The notes under the pieces: model-generated | What the model saw: the letters and a program-made list of their open reading frames with translations, nothing else | What the model was told of the DNA's origin: nothing | Databases searched by the model: none | Program-made: the position numbers and the translations under genes | Shown: positions 38,300 through 47,960 of the stretch, piece by piece | Layout: each line of letters opens with the position of its first letter | Position numbering within the stretch: the first letter of the stretch is position 1 | Assembly: GCF_002368415.1 (NCBI RefSeq) | Contig: NZ_AP018290.1 | Coordinates: forward strand, 7,679,717-7,743,716 | Length of the DNA: 64,000 nt | From: Calothrix sp. NIES-4105 | GTDB taxonomy: Bacteria > Cyanobacteriota > Cyanobacteriia > Cyanobacteriales > Nostocaceae | Reading direction: 5' to 3'

Positions 38300-39884
38300 T
38301 TTGTAATTTTGTAATCTTTCTGGTAGAAGCGCCTTTTTTTACCTTGCTATCTTCATGTTAACAACTTGTTAGACAGCAGATATTATTATCCGCACTTTTA
38401 ATAACGACTATATTTACAAATCAGTCCGCAGTGAAAATTTCTACGGTTTTCATTTGTAAATTACTTGTAGCTGATGCTTGTTTAATTGTCCTTTCATACC
38501 TGAATTATTACGCAATACAAGTATAAAAATTGCTCAAACTTTAAAAACTTGTACGCTCCGCTGCAACAAGATTAAACCACTTATTTACATTACCTGGATA
38601 TCATATTTTACAAACTAATACATCAGTTTGACTTATCCAGAAAATTTTGACTTAAGTAGTTTTACTAGCTTCTAAACGCAAGATGTTCAAGTTACCAGAC
38701 ATATTATTTGAATTCATATTACTCATAATTTATAACCTTTTTTCACAATATGCAACATTATTTTCATAATTGACGCATCCCACGTATGCTTAAGCAACAT
38801 AGTTAACCAAAAATTAATTCTTGGTAATCATTTAGGCATTAATAAAAAATCTTAGAACCTTTAATGTAGTTAGCACGAGAGCAATAAAAAATTAAACACC
38901 AGCTTTATAAACTGTTTTGAAAGTGCTATTTTTTACATCCTACAAAAGTTTACAAAATTAATTAATTTGATGATTAAGATCAGCAGATTTTATTTTTTGT
39001 CAATGCCATCAACTTCATAAAATGCAGTTAAGCATCAAAAAGCACAGTTGACAAAATCTATTCCACATGATAACAACCGAGTTTCTTGGTCGATATCTTG
39101 TAATAAAAATAACAGTTTTGCGTAGAAACCCAGTTTCTTCGTAGTAAAGAAAGATTACATAGTTTGAGATTCAATGACACTTACTATTATTTTTACTTAT
39201 GAATATATATATCTGTAAATGGTTATACAAAACAAATACATATTAGAAAATTCATAACATAAACTAAAGTGTGACGTTTAGTTCCTATTGAATATTACGA
39301 CATTATTACCGTTGTATATATATTAGCTTACTTGAATATACAAACACTTAGTAAAAAATTAGTGAAATTGACCTAATTTTGAAGTTATTGTAAATTTTTG
39401 CTTCGGATGCTAAAAAATATATATCTCTACCGTAATTTGGACACCAAATAATTTCAGAGACTAGCTATGGTAACTTGTCACGCTCGGCACGTTCGTCACG
39501 ATATATATATTTTTGAGCGACTTTAAGATATAAACATCCGTCAAGATGCTTAATTATCAAAGCAAAATAGTTACTTACTCATCTCCAAGAAATTACTTAG
39601 GTAATTATTCTTATATAGATTAGCATATCTTACCTAGGCAAAGGCTAGTCATGCTAATTCATTTACAAGGGGTTAAGGCAATGTAAACCCAAGCTTAATA
39701 CAATACTGCTGTTTTCTGCGTATTATTACGTGGTAAATATGATATAATATCGTAATAATTACAGAAATTATAAAATTTTTATAACGATTAATTCAGTACT
39801 AGAACTTACTATAAACTGTATAGTATTGATACATCTACAATTAATTCCATAGCAGCACTAATGTAATACTTCTATAAATAATCT
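38300..39884. other. 1.6-kb AT-rich spacer without a clear gene
   Basis: Very AT-rich with many runs of A/T and atatatat. It contains short gaaacccagtttcttcg-type inverted repeats near 39127-39147, a CG-rich patch (cacgctcggcacgttcgtcacg) near 39480 and a TATAAT-like hexamer near 39740. Apart from the 24-codon frame at 38652-38726 I see no supportable coding region. It lies between divergent genes and contains promoters for both. Confidence 0.6.
38652..38726 (-). CDS. Possible 24-residue peptide gene
   Basis: ATG at 38726 is preceded by AAGG nine bases upstream. It encodes MSNMNSNNMSGNLNILRL then EASKTT and a stop. It resembles no family I know. The ribosome-binding site and isolation in a long spacer are the only support; it may be chance. 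Confidence 0.2.
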   Translation of the reverse strand: MSNMNSNNMSGNLNILRLEASKTT

Positions 39885-40976
39885 ATGCTTAAAACAATTC
39901 ATGTTGTAAAAACTCCATCAACGGAACGTTTGCTTAACCTTTGGGCACAGCGTTATACACTTGATTTAGGTAAAACGTCTAATACTAATCTTTTATCTGA
40001 TAGTGTGCTGCTAGACAATGCTTGCTTACAAGGTCGTGCGTCAACAGCGAAAAAGTTGAAAGATAGTATATTAACAGTCAACTGCCAGATGGGGTGGATA
40101 CAAACAAAGACGCTTTACGCTTATATTCCGAATGTAGTAGATTTGGCTGAAGCGCGTCGAATTACACAGTTCGCGTTTCGCGTATATAAGAAGTTAATTG
40201 ATGTCTACCAAACAGGGAATTATACAGACGAAGTACTGACACAAGATAAGCGTGTAGCTTTTAAACTGCCTGCAATACAAGAGTTAGCGTATGCTCTGGA
40301 ACCGACATTACTGATTTTTCAGGAACAGCATATTGCATCCAAAGACTGGCGTGCTTTAGGGTTCATGACAACACAGCTAAATTTTACTAATAAATTAATT
40401 ACTAAAAAGCTAGAACCTGTAGAACGAGTTTTGCTTGCTCCTTATTTGAAGTTCGTTGAAGAGCAAGTTGCAATACCTTGGCAAAGAGTTTGCGGTGCGA
40501 GTGAGAAACATAGTGTAGACTCGGCTGAGTTTCGCTTGGTTGAAGAAATGCTACCCCAGGCGCCATCAATTGCTTGGGCTGTTTATAATAGACTTTTAAA
40601 ATTATTACCCGACTATCGGACTCGTCGCGGGCATTTAGGTGACGAGGATATAGCTCACTCGTGCATCCGCGACTTAAACATGTTTCAAGCTTACCTTTGG
40701 CTATGTTTATTTGAAGGTAACATTGCGCCAATACAGCTAGAGTTACTACCTTTGTGCGCGATGGTCGTCCAAGGTGTCAATATTAAATGGGAACTGACTG
40801 AAAAATGGTGGCAGGTTTTGGAGCAAGAAATTTTTAGTCGCGTAACTCCCCAAGCTCAACAGCTTATAATGCCTTATAGTCAGCAAATACAAGAATTATT
40901 TTGGTCTGGGCGCGATCGTTTAGGCTACCAAGAAGATAATCTTGATGCTCGTAGGTTGGGTGAAGCGCTGGCGTAA
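39885..40976 (+). CDS. Conserved hypothetical protein
   Basis: A 363-residue soluble, mostly helical protein. I do not recognise a domain. Visible features are WIQTKTLYAYIPNVVDLAEARRITQFAFRVYKKL, PYLKFVEEQVAIPWQRVC, and a charged segment RTRRGHLGDEDIAHSCIRDLNMFQAYLWLCLFEG. No signal peptide or membrane helix. Codon use matches the neighbours. It is preceded by the long AT-rich spacer and its stop lies in a hairpin shared with the converging gene. Confidence 0.75.
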   Translation: MLKTIHVVKTPSTERLLNLWAQRYTLDLGKTSNTNLLSDSVLLDNACLQGRASTAKKLKDSILTVNCQMGWIQTKTLYAYIPNVVDLAEARRITQFAFRVYKKLIDVYQTGNYTDEVLTQDKRVAFKLPAIQELAYALEPTLLIFQEQHIASKDWRALGFMTTQLNFTNKLITKKLEPVERVLLAPYLKFVEEQVAIPWQRVCGASEKHSVDSAEFRLVEEMLPQAPSIAWAVYNRLLKLLPDYRTRRGHLGDEDIAHSCIRDLNMFQAYLWLCLFEGNIAPIQLELLPLCAMVVQGVNIKWELTEKWWQVLEQEIFSRVTPQAQQLIMPYSQQIQELFWSGRDRLGYQEDNLDARRLGEALA

Positions 40977-41005
40977 CCCAACGTTAACAAGCTTTAAGTT
41001 GGGTT
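40975..41005. terminator. Shared terminator of converging genes
   Basis: AACCCAAC and GTTGGGTT arms around ~15 bases. The stem contains the stop codons of both flanking genes. No long T run. Confidence 0.6.
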
Positions 41006-41791
41006 ATCACCCAACCTACTTGATAATTGCTGCACTGCGAGCATTAAATCACTTGGTGTACCAATATCTAAGTAACTACCATCTTCAAAAACTTCACATT
41101 CAACGCGTGTTCCTTGTTCAATAGATGCCTGTATCACGTTTCCTATTGGTAACTCTGGTAGGTTTGATAAGTCATTAGTTTGTTTTAGATTCGATACGTA
41201 CTGATGTAAAAATTCTGTAAATGTAGGCGCCCAAACTGCGATAGCCCACATATATCGTAAATTCGATTGTTGTGGTTTTTCGACGATTAGTTTAACTTTA
41301 CCTGTATCGTCAAAATCAACCATACCTGCTTTTTGCGGTTGCTCTGTAGGAAATAATCCTAGAACAACGTCGGCGCCAGTAGTCGCTTGACGCGCTAAAA
41401 TTCGCTTGAACGCATCAATCGGTTTAAACAAAATATCAGGAAAACCTAGAGCAATAATGGCATCTTGAACAAATGGGTATGCCTGGTCTAGTGTAAAAGG
41501 TACTCCGTGAGGTAGTCCCATCATTAAATACCCTAAATTCATCGACACCATTGACCCATCCCCAAAATATGCAGGAATATCCCATTTTCCAGGTCGTAAT
41601 ATAAAATATGCTGTCTCGATTCCTGCTAACTGCATTTTTTCGAGCAAATAATGCGAAACTACCTTGGGGCGTAATTTATCAGAATCATTATTTTGAAAGC
41701 CAACTGGATATAATTCTTTACTCAGTGGTAAGGGCGAAATCCGTGTTGCTTGTCCACCCGCAGGTAATAATCCAATAATGTGGCGACTCAT
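40994..41791 (-). CDS. Sugar nucleotidyltransferase
   Basis: The 265-residue protein opens IIGLLPAGGQATRISPLPLSKELYPVG, the nucleotide-binding signature of sugar-1-phosphate nucleotidyltransferases, and later has IIALGFPDILF (the metal-binding Asp region), KLIVEKP and DGSYLDIGTPSDLM. It activates a sugar phosphate to an NDP-sugar for envelope polysaccharides; the exact sugar is unclear. A left-handed helix domain, as in GlmU, is absent. Confidence 0.88.
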   Translation of the reverse strand: MSRHIIGLLPAGGQATRISPLPLSKELYPVGFQNNDSDKLRPKVVSHYLLEKMQLAGIETAYFILRPGKWDIPAYFGDGSMVSMNLGYLMMGLPHGVPFTLDQAYPFVQDAIIALGFPDILFKPIDAFKRILARQATTGADVVLGLFPTEQPQKAGMVDFDDTGKVKLIVEKPQQSNLRYMWAIAVWAPTFTEFLHQYVSNLKQTNDLSNLPELPIGNVIQASIEQGTRVECEVFEDGSYLDIGTPSDLMLAVQQLSSRLGDNPT

Positions 41792-41950
41792 ACAACTTCG
41801 CGATAAACTTTTAAGATACTAGTATCACAAATTACTTGAATATTTGCATAAATTCTGTATGAATTGGTAAAGCAAAAAAATATCCCCTTCTCAAACAGTT
41901 ACTGCCATAAGAAGAGGTTAGCTATATATATATATCTAGCTTTGTAACGG

Positions 41951-42277
41951 TTACTCAACTGAGACAGCATCCACATCAATCGTTTGTGCCTGTGAGTTGG
42001 GTTGTGTTGGTGTGGTGGCAGTATTTGTACTGTCGCTGCCTTCAGTACTTCCTTTACGTGTTTTATAACCTTCAATCACTAGTTGAGATATTTCTGATAC
42101 TAGTAAAGTCAAGATAAAAGCGTCATCGATTTGTCCGACAATAGGTAAAAAGTCTGGAGCAATATCAAATGGACTAATAAAATACAAAGCTGTACCTAAA
42201 ATTACCCACCAGCGATATTTGGGGTTGCGAATCAAATCGCGATACCATCCGTAAACAGCTTGAATTGAAAATTTCAT
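41951..42277 (-). CDS. DUF1232 (YkvA-like) membrane protein
   Basis: A 108-residue protein with WWVILGTALYFISPFDIAPDFLPIVGQIDDAFILTLLV, the DUF1232 core with its D-x-x-P-D-F-x-P motif, in one or two membrane segments. The C-terminal 35 residues are Thr/Ser/Gln-rich. Role unknown. GGAGG-like purines precede the ATG. Confidence 0.9.
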   Translation of the reverse strand: MKFSIQAVYGWYRDLIRNPKYRWWVILGTALYFISPFDIAPDFLPIVGQIDDAFILTLLVSEISQLVIEGYKTRKGSTEGSDSTNTATTPTQPNSQAQTIDVDAVSVE

Positions 42278-42446
42278 ATTGCAAACCTCCTATTACCTTT
42301 AATTTTGATCCATATTGCCCTAGACTTCCTGTGGGAATAACCGTCCGATATTGTCTGGATGATGCGAAAAATTAGTTTCCGATACTACCTCAATAGCAAC
42401 CTGGGTGAAGCTTGATATTACTTGTCGTTTATGGGAGAGGATAGTT

Positions 42447-43229
42447 TTGACCGTGGATATAATAACCGAATTTAGAAGAGGCGGGCCTGCGATGTATCCG
42501 CTACTCGCTTTGTCAATTTTGACAGTGAGCGTAGTTTTTGAGCGGTTCTGGTTTTGGCTCCGTATGTTAAATCAAGAACGCCAGATAGTTGAGCGCGTTT
42601 TAGAAGCAGCGCGCGAAGATTGGGGATTAGCTCGTGATATTGCTCAACGTGCTACTGACCAGCCAATTGGAAGATTTTTATATGCTCCTTTGAGTTTGAC
42701 AAAAAATGACCCTGAAAGTTTTCGACTTGCCCTAGAAGCAACTGCAGAAGATGAGTTAACTGGTATGCGTCGTGGTGAGAAGCTTTTGGAAGCTGTTATC
42801 GCGTTGGCGCCGCTTTTAGGTTTGTTTGGTACAGTTTGGGGTTTAATTCAGTCGTTACGCTCGATTAAAATTGGTGATTTAGGAACCGAGGCAACAGCAG
42901 GAGTGACTACTGGTATTGGGGAATCACTAATTAGTACAGCGGCAGGGTTGGTTGTGGCGATTACAAGTTTGGTGTTTTACCGCTTTTTTCAGTCATTTAT
43001 TTTTAACCAAGTTCAGGTATTTCGTAAAGCTGGTAACGAGTTAGAACTATTGTACCGCCAGTCACCTCCATCTGATTTGAACATCGTAAATTCCGAAGCT
43101 CCAACTTTATTGGCGCCTGAAACTAGCAGTAATAGAAATTCAGGGCGCCCAAGGAAGAAAGGGAAAAAGTTTGGCGAGCCTTATGAAGCTCCACCAGAAC
43201 CAAATCCTACTGATTTGGATGGTAATTAA
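42447..43229 (+). CDS. MotA/TolQ/ExbB proton channel family protein
   Basis: Three membrane helices: [45 protein letters not shown] and [20 protein letters not shown]. This is the ExbB/TolQ pattern, in which the last two line the proton path. With the ExbD-like protein just downstream it forms an inner-membrane motor. Start set at TTG 42447 after GGGAGAGGA; GTG 42453 is equally likely, and a GTG at 42405 would be longer. The tail is basic and Pro-rich. Confidence 0.9.
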   Translation: MTVDIITEFRRGGPAMYPLLALSILTVSVVFERFWFWLRMLNQERQIVERVLEAAREDWGLARDIAQRATDQPIGRFLYAPLSLTKNDPESFRLALEATAEDELTGMRRGEKLLEAVIALAPLLGLFGTVWGLIQSLRSIKIGDLGTEATAGVTTGIGESLISTAAGLVVAITSLVFYRFFQSFIFNQVQVFRKAGNELELLYRQSPPSDLNIVNSEAPTLLAPETSSNRNSGRPRKKGKKFGEPYEAPPEPNPTDLDGN

Positions 43230-43286
43230 TTGCCTAATATACTTACTAACTAACTAGCTACCAAGATACAAAATGCGGAGTTGCAG

Positions 43287-44021
43287 ATGAAAATAAACCT
43301 TAATAATTCCAAGGATGATGTTCAAGTACAAATCATTCCTTTGATAGATGTCATATTTTGTATTCTGACATTTTTCCTCTTGGCAGCATTACAGTTTTCC
43401 AGGCAGGAGGCGATACGAGGCATTAACCTTGATTTAGCAAAAGCCAATTCGGGAACAGCAATTCCAGGGGCGCCCCTGAAGTCTCCATCTGGTTCACCAA
43501 TACAACAAGGGCAAAGAATAGTATTATATCTTGATGCGCTTGGTCAGATTTTTGACACTAGCACGGACGTACAAACTCAAATTCCTAAAGACCAGTTACG
43601 TCCATATCTAGAAAATTTAGTTAAGCAAAATCCAACAAAACCTTTGGTGTTGTTCGCCGCGCGGTCAGTAAGCTACAACGATGTGATTGGAACCTTAGAT
43701 GTACTAAGACAAGTTGGTGGTGACCGTGTTTCTCTAGCAGTAACGTCTGCCGGCGCCGACCAATCATCACCCGCACCAACAGGTAACGTCATTCCTAATC
43801 AAACAATTCCGAATACTGTGGTGCCGCTTAACCCACAAATTAGCCCACAGCTTAACCCACAAGGTAACTTTAATCCTAACTTACCAACAAACCAAGCTCC
43901 CCAAATAACTGTTCCAGGTGGAGCAATACCTGGAGGTGGGCAAAATATTAATCCTGGCACTACTCCAGCACAAAAACCTGCTCCTAGAACAAATAACACA
44001 ACACCACAAACTTCAAATTAA
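43287..44021 (+). CDS. ExbD/TolR biopolymer transport protein
   Basis: One N-terminal helix (IIPLIDVIFCILTFFLLAALQF) with the functional Asp of ExbD/TolR, then a periplasmic domain containing VLFAARSVSYNDVIGTLDVLRQVGGDRVSLAV. The last ~90 residues are a Pro/Asn/Gln-rich linker-like tail (NPQISPQLNPQGNFNPNLP), longer than in most ExbD proteins. ATG at 43287 follows GCGGAG; an upstream TTG is less likely. It lies 57 bases after the exbB-like gene. No TonB gene is seen. Confidence 0.92.
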   Translation: MKINLNNSKDDVQVQIIPLIDVIFCILTFFLLAALQFSRQEAIRGINLDLAKANSGTAIPGAPLKSPSGSPIQQGQRIVLYLDALGQIFDTSTDVQTQIPKDQLRPYLENLVKQNPTKPLVLFAARSVSYNDVIGTLDVLRQVGGDRVSLAVTSAGADQSSPAPTGNVIPNQTIPNTVVPLNPQISPQLNPQGNFNPNLPTNQAPQITVPGGAIPGGGQNINPGTTPAQKPAPRTNNTTPQTSN

Positions 44022-44053
44022 TTTCAATACTCCCTGCTTCTTAGGCGCCTTAT

Positions 44054-44092
44054 TCCCCTTTCTTAGCCCCTTCCACGCGGGGGTTGGGGGGA
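44054..44092. repeat. C-rich hairpin element
   Basis: ccccttt...agccccttccac and gcgggggttggggggatt form an imperfect stem similar to the one at 26356. Placed ~30 bases after exbD it could act as a terminator. Confidence 0.55.
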
Positions 44093-44117
44093 TTAATTAT
44101 AACTAAGTAGTATTCAT

Positions 44118-44147
44118 GCACAGGCGCGCTCCTGCCTGTGCCACAAG
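44118..44147. repeat. Diverged caggc...gcctg hairpin
   Basis: gcacaggcgcgctcctgcct followed by gtgccacaag. It shares the arms of the elements at 58267-58378 and the ccacaag end of the 7875 cluster. Confidence 0.55.
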
Positions 44148-44259
44148 AAATTTAATAAAAAGCGGATAAAAATTAAAATATTTAAAATGGTTCTCTAATA
44201 GCGGAATTTATTAAACAAATTTACAAATAATAACTTTCATATTTGATGGATATGTGAAA

Positions 44260-44622
44260 ATGAATATTACATCGATTATGATTGCTTGGCTTGTAACTTC
44301 AGCCAGTTTTTTTGCCATCAGTAAACTTCCAATCGGAGTTGAGATTGATTCTCCGGACAAAACTTTTACTGCTGCTGCAGCTCTGGGTATTATAACTGCA
44401 TTAGTTAAACCGCTTCTTAGCTTTGTATTTACAATACCAAATGCTTTAACGTTTAACTTCTTTCCCGACTTTTTTACTTTTGTTATTGCTGTTATCTGCT
44501 TTTGTTTAGCTGCCTATTTCGTACAGGGTTTTTGGTTACGCTACGGCATCTGGAGCGCGATAATGGGCGCCTTAGCACTGTCGATAGTTAGTAATATTAT
44601 TTATCGAATAGTACCGTTGTAA
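44260..44622 (+). CDS. Phage holin family 4-like membrane protein
   Basis: A ~120-residue protein with four hydrophobic segments and the pattern FTAAAALGIITALVKPLLSFVFTIPNALTFNFFPDFF, matching the widespread Phage_holin_4_2 family of bacterial membrane proteins. No phage genes are nearby, so it is probably a chromosomal membrane protein of unknown role. ATG 44260 preferred; GTG 44254 in the same frame is possible. Confidence 0.82.
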   Translation: MNITSIMIAWLVTSASFFAISKLPIGVEIDSPDKTFTAAAALGIITALVKPLLSFVFTIPNALTFNFFPDFFTFVIAVICFCLAAYFVQGFWLRYGIWSAIMGALALSIVSNIIYRIVPL

Positions 44623-44629
44623 TAGTTGA

Positions 44630-44786
44630 AAGTGCTGAGTGCTGAGTGCCCAGTTGTAATTGAAAGGTGATTATTAAGAACGAGTGCAATACTATTACTT
44701 AAAACTCATTACTCAGCACGAGCGCACTCATTACTCAGCACTCATTACTCAGCACTCATTACTCAGCACGAGCGCACTCATTACTC
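44630..44786. repeat. Composite heptamer array
   Basis: Blocks of agtgctg/actcagc and cattactcagc alternate with cagcacgagcgcactcatta, which appears twice in full (near 44714 and 44766). It fills the spacer between two converging genes and reaches the thf1 stop codon. Confidence 0.85.
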
Positions 44787-44787
44787 A

Positions 44788-45480
44788 TTACTGACTAATT
44801 TGCTGCGGTTTAGCCTTCGCGCGTTCTTCACGCTTTTTACGGTCAGCTTGCAGCATATCAGCCATTACAGCCATTGCTTGCGTCATTTTATCCAAATTGG
44901 AGCGATATAGCTCTAAATCTTTATTGAGTTTATCGTCGGAGATATTCAAACCCTTGGCAATGGAGTTGAGAGCTTCAGTGCGACGCTTTTCATCTTTAAC
45001 GACTTCTGGGTCAGATGCCTCCAATAAGGAAAATATACCAATAGCAAACAATCGGCTGTATTTAAACTTTGGATTGTGCGCGATAGCATCAAGTTCAGCT
45101 TGCAATTGTGTATCGTTCTCTAAACAATTAGTTTGACTTAGCCATGCAGTTAAATCTTTTACAGGTAAACTCTTGGCTATATCAAGCAGTCGTTGAGCCT
45201 CTTGGTGATAATGATCTGGGTTTGTCTGAACTGCAGTACAAAGAGCATGGAAAATAGAAGCTTTATCGCTTTCTGGTTGATAACCTTGCATAAAGCGGTC
45301 AAATGCTGTGACAACACCCAAGGCATAAATTGAGTTGTAAGTGAAATCAACATTGACTGACAGTAGATGCATTTCTACCATCAGTTCTTCCACAACCCGA
45401 CGATAAATTGTGTTTACCGGGCGCCTGTGAAGGGAATAGAATGTTTGCTTTGTATCAGAAACCGTGCGGACGTTATTCAC
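44788..45480 (-). CDS. thf1: Photosystem II biogenesis protein Psb29/Thf1
   Basis: A 230-residue protein starting VRTVSDTKQTFYSLHRRPVNTIYRRVVEELMVEMHLLSVN, the signature of the Thf1/Psb29 family, with NPKFKYSRLFAIGIFSLLE downstream and a C-terminal coiled coil. Thf1 interacts with FtsH protease and affects photosystem II repair and thylakoid organisation. Soluble and thylakoid-associated. Full length. Confidence 0.96.
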   Translation of the reverse strand: MNNVRTVSDTKQTFYSLHRRPVNTIYRRVVEELMVEMHLLSVNVDFTYNSIYALGVVTAFDRFMQGYQPESDKASIFHALCTAVQTNPDHYHQEAQRLLDIAKSLPVKDLTAWLSQTNCLENDTQLQAELDAIAHNPKFKYSRLFAIGIFSLLEASDPEVVKDEKRRTEALNSIAKGLNISDDKLNKDLELYRSNLDKMTQAMAVMADMLQADRKKREERAKAKPQQISQ

Positions 45481-45609
45481 AACAATAGTTATTTGGGCTA
45501 AGGAATGTTTATTTTGGGAATGCTTGTATTGCGTCTAAAGACACAAGGCTTTTGTATCCTGCATCTTTATAATTATAACTGCATCTAGCTTATATTACAT
45601 ATTAATGAA

Positions 45610-46215
45610 ATGCGCTTCTCATCACAGCTACTAGTCCTCGCTGATTACCTAACAGGTGAATTTGACAACCAACAACAAGCACTCTCTGACCCTGCCTGGT
45701 ATGTTCACTTACGCTTATGGCAGGCGCCTATACCAATTTTTACAGAAGACAGCATAACTATATTCGCCGAACAGGCAAATATTATTAGTCTTGATAAACC
45801 GTATAGACAAAGGATTATGAGGTTACGTGAGACAGGTAACTCAGATACACCAATTACCGTCCAGTACTATATGCCTCAAGACCCAGGTGGATTAGCTGGT
45901 GGTGGTACTAACCCAAGCAAAATACAGAATTTAACTTCTGACCAACTAGAATTACTACCTGGCTGTGTGCTAAATGTGTCAGTTAAAGAACTAGCATCAT
46001 GTTACGAGTTTTCTGCTGTACCGCCAGCAGAAGCTAAATGTACTTTTACTTACCTTGGTAACACCGTACAAGTTTCGCTCGGCTTTGAAGTTACTCAAGA
46101 AGAATTAAAAACTTACGATAAAGGAATTGACGAAGAAACAGGAAGAGCTACTTGGGGAGCAATTATGGGACCTTTTCGCTATAGAAAAGTTAGGAGTCAG
46201 GAGACGCGGAGTTAG
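45610..46215 (+). CDS. CpcT/CpeT-family chromophore lyase-like protein
   Basis: The 201-residue protein follows the CpcT/CpeT pattern: LADYLTGEFDNQQQALSDPAWYVHLRLWQAPIP, SITIFAEQANIISLDKPYRQRIMRLRE and LPGCVLNVSV. Characterised members attach phycocyanobilin to Cys-155 of beta-phycocyanin, or chaperone phycoerythrin bilins. Which bilin or subunit it serves cannot be told, and no phycobiliprotein gene is near. It diverges from thf1 across a 129-base spacer. Confidence 0.88.
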   Translation: MRFSSQLLVLADYLTGEFDNQQQALSDPAWYVHLRLWQAPIPIFTEDSITIFAEQANIISLDKPYRQRIMRLRETGNSDTPITVQYYMPQDPGGLAGGGTNPSKIQNLTSDQLELLPGCVLNVSVKELASCYEFSAVPPAEAKCTFTYLGNTVQVSLGFEVTQEELKTYDKGIDEETGRATWGAIMGPFRYRKVRSQETRS

Positions 46216-46285
46216 GAGTTAAGATTCTAAAATTCTGATATTCTGAATTCTGATATTCTGAATTCTGAATTTAGAAGTTTATTAC

Positions 46286-46321
46286 TCAGCACGACTCACT
46301 CAGCACTCAACACTCAGCACT
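46286..46321. repeat. Heptamer array (actcagc)
   Basis: Degenerate actcagc units, including cagcacgactc, lying between converging genes and flush with the STAS stop codon. Just upstream, 46224-46270 repeats gatattctgaattct. Confidence 0.8.
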
Positions 46322-46690
46322 CTATGAAGCGAGACTGCGAGGCACACCCTCTAAAGCTTCTTCTTCGGTTTCAAATATTTCAAAAACTGTGTCCATCATT
46401 GTCACCTCAAAAACGAGTTTGGCTTCTGGATGAACGTTACAAATACGGAAACTGCCTTTAACTTTATCGGCATCCCGCATTCCAGCGACTAAAGAAGTCA
46501 GACCTGAGCTATCAATAAAGTTGACTTGACCCAGGTTAACTACAACGTGACGGCTAAGTTTCGATATGCACTCCTGTAACTTTAAGCGAAACTGCCAAGC
46601 TGTTGTAATATCTAGGCGCCCGGATGGGGTCAGAACGATTACATCATTCCCGTCTTGAATGTTATAAACTCTCTGGTCGATATGAATCAT
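46322..46690 (-). CDS. STAS-domain anti-sigma factor antagonist-like protein
   Basis: One STAS domain of ~122 residues. VVNLGQVNFIDSSGLTSLVAGM carries the conserved serine that partner kinases phosphorylate in SpoIIAA-type proteins. It probably works in a partner-switching pathway; no kinase is adjacent. Start moved to the ATG of MIHIDQRVYN (46690), because GGGGAG lies nine bases before it; the longer frame adds only eight residues. Confidence 0.92.
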   Translation of the reverse strand: MIHIDQRVYNIQDGNDVIVLTPSGRLDITTAWQFRLKLQECISKLSRHVVVNLGQVNFIDSSGLTSLVAGMRDADKVKGSFRICNVHPEAKLVFEVTMMDTVFEIFETEEEALEGVPRSLAS

Positions 46691-46778
46691 GCTTGTCTCT
46701 CCCCGGCACTGCAAAATAAAACTAATCTAGTATTTTTTATAACCTTAAATCTCGTTACTATCCAGTCTTTTTTAAGAA

Positions 46779-46818
46779 CAAAAAACCCACACCATAACGA
46801 AATCTGTATGCTGTGGGC
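46779..46818 (-). terminator. hemF terminator
   Basis: On the minus strand GCCCACAGCAT and ATGGTGTGGG form a stem followed by TTTTTT, about 90 bases after the hemF stop. Confidence 0.75.
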
Positions 46819-46910
46819 ATTATACGCTATATAAAAATAAAAACAAATGTTACGTCTTAGTAATGCGTATCACTGTTTTTATTTTGTCCTACTATTTTGT
46901 CCTACTTTTT

Positions 46911-47960
46911 TTAGCTGTGTGTCCAATTTGCCCAATCTTGAGGTTTGAGGAAAGTATTATAAAGTTCTGCTTCCGGAGTATTTGGTTCTGGCTTGAAGCC
47001 ATATTCCCAACGCACTAACGGAGGTAGCGACATCAATATTGACTCTGTACGTCCGTTTGTTTGTAGTCCAAAAATAGTTCCTCTGTCGTATACTAAATTG
47101 AATTCGACGTAGCGACCACGACGATAAAGTTGGAAATTACGTTGGTGTTCACCGTACTCAATATGATGGCGCCGTTCGACGATGGGTAAATAAGCAGGTA
47201 AAAATGCTCGACCACAGTCTTGTATAAACCCAAATAATTCTTCCCAGGTACGTTGCATCGGTTCACCGACTTCTTGACTGTAATGAGCAGCTAGACCATC
47301 AGGATGAGGACCGCGATATAAGGCGCCACGTCCATCTTGATAGTCAAAGAACAAACCACCAACACCGCGCGTTTCTTCGCGATGTTTTAAATAAAAGTAT
47401 TCATCGCACCAACGTTTAAATACTGGGTAATATTCTGAATGGTGTTTATCACAAGCTTGTTTAAAAGTTTTATGAAAATGACTTGCGTCTTCGGCAAAAG
47501 GATAGTAAGGAGTTAAATCGGCGCCGCCACCGAACCACCAAACTGGGCCTGCTTCAAAATAACGGTAGTTCAAGTGGACTGTAGGTACATAAGGGTTGCG
47601 GGGGTGCAATACCATTGATGTGCCTGTCGCGTAGAAACGGTGTCCAGCAGCTTCGGGACGCTGAGTCAGAATTGATGGTGGAAGATGGTCGCCCCATACT
47701 TCAGAGAAATTGACGCCTGCTTGTTCAAAGATTGCCCCTTCACGTAAAACGCGCGAACGTCCGCCACCACCTTCTGGGCGTTCCCAGCTATCTTCTTGAA
47801 ACTTACCTACACCATCAACTGCTTCCAAACCGTTAGCAATTTCGTCTTGTAACTGGCGCATGAAAGTGCTAACTCGCTCTTTCGCGTTATCTGGAGGTAA
47901 AAATTTTGATGGAGAAGTTTGGATAGCAGGAGAATGCGAGTTTGTCAACATAAGTCTCAA
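46911..47960 (-). CDS. hemF: Oxygen-dependent coproporphyrinogen III oxidase
   Basis: The 349-residue enzyme converts coproporphyrinogen III to protoporphyrinogen IX using O2 in heme and chlorophyll synthesis. Signature blocks: [74 protein letters not shown]. Full length, ATG at 47960. Confidence 0.98.
   Translation of the reverse strand: MRLMLTNSHSPAIQTSPSKFLPPDNAKERVSTFMRQLQDEIANGLEAVDGVGKFQEDSWERPEGGGGRSRVLREGAIFEQAGVNFSEVWGDHLPPSILTQRPEAAGHRFYATGTSMVLHPRNPYVPTVHLNYRYFEAGPVWWFGGGADLTPYYPFAEDASHFHKTFKQACDKHHSEYYPVFKRWCDEYFYLKHREETRGVGGLFFDYQDGRGALYRGPHPDGLAAHYSQEVGEPMQRTWEELFGFIQDCGRAFLPAYLPIVERRHHIEYGEHQRNFQLYRRGRYVEFNLVYDRGTIFGLQTNGRTESILMSLPPLVRWEYGFKPEPNTPEAELYNTFLKPQDWANWTHS

Noticed and set aside
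44254-44622. Prophage lysis gene
   Set aside because: The holin-family fold is common in bacterial chromosomes and no phage genes are nearby.
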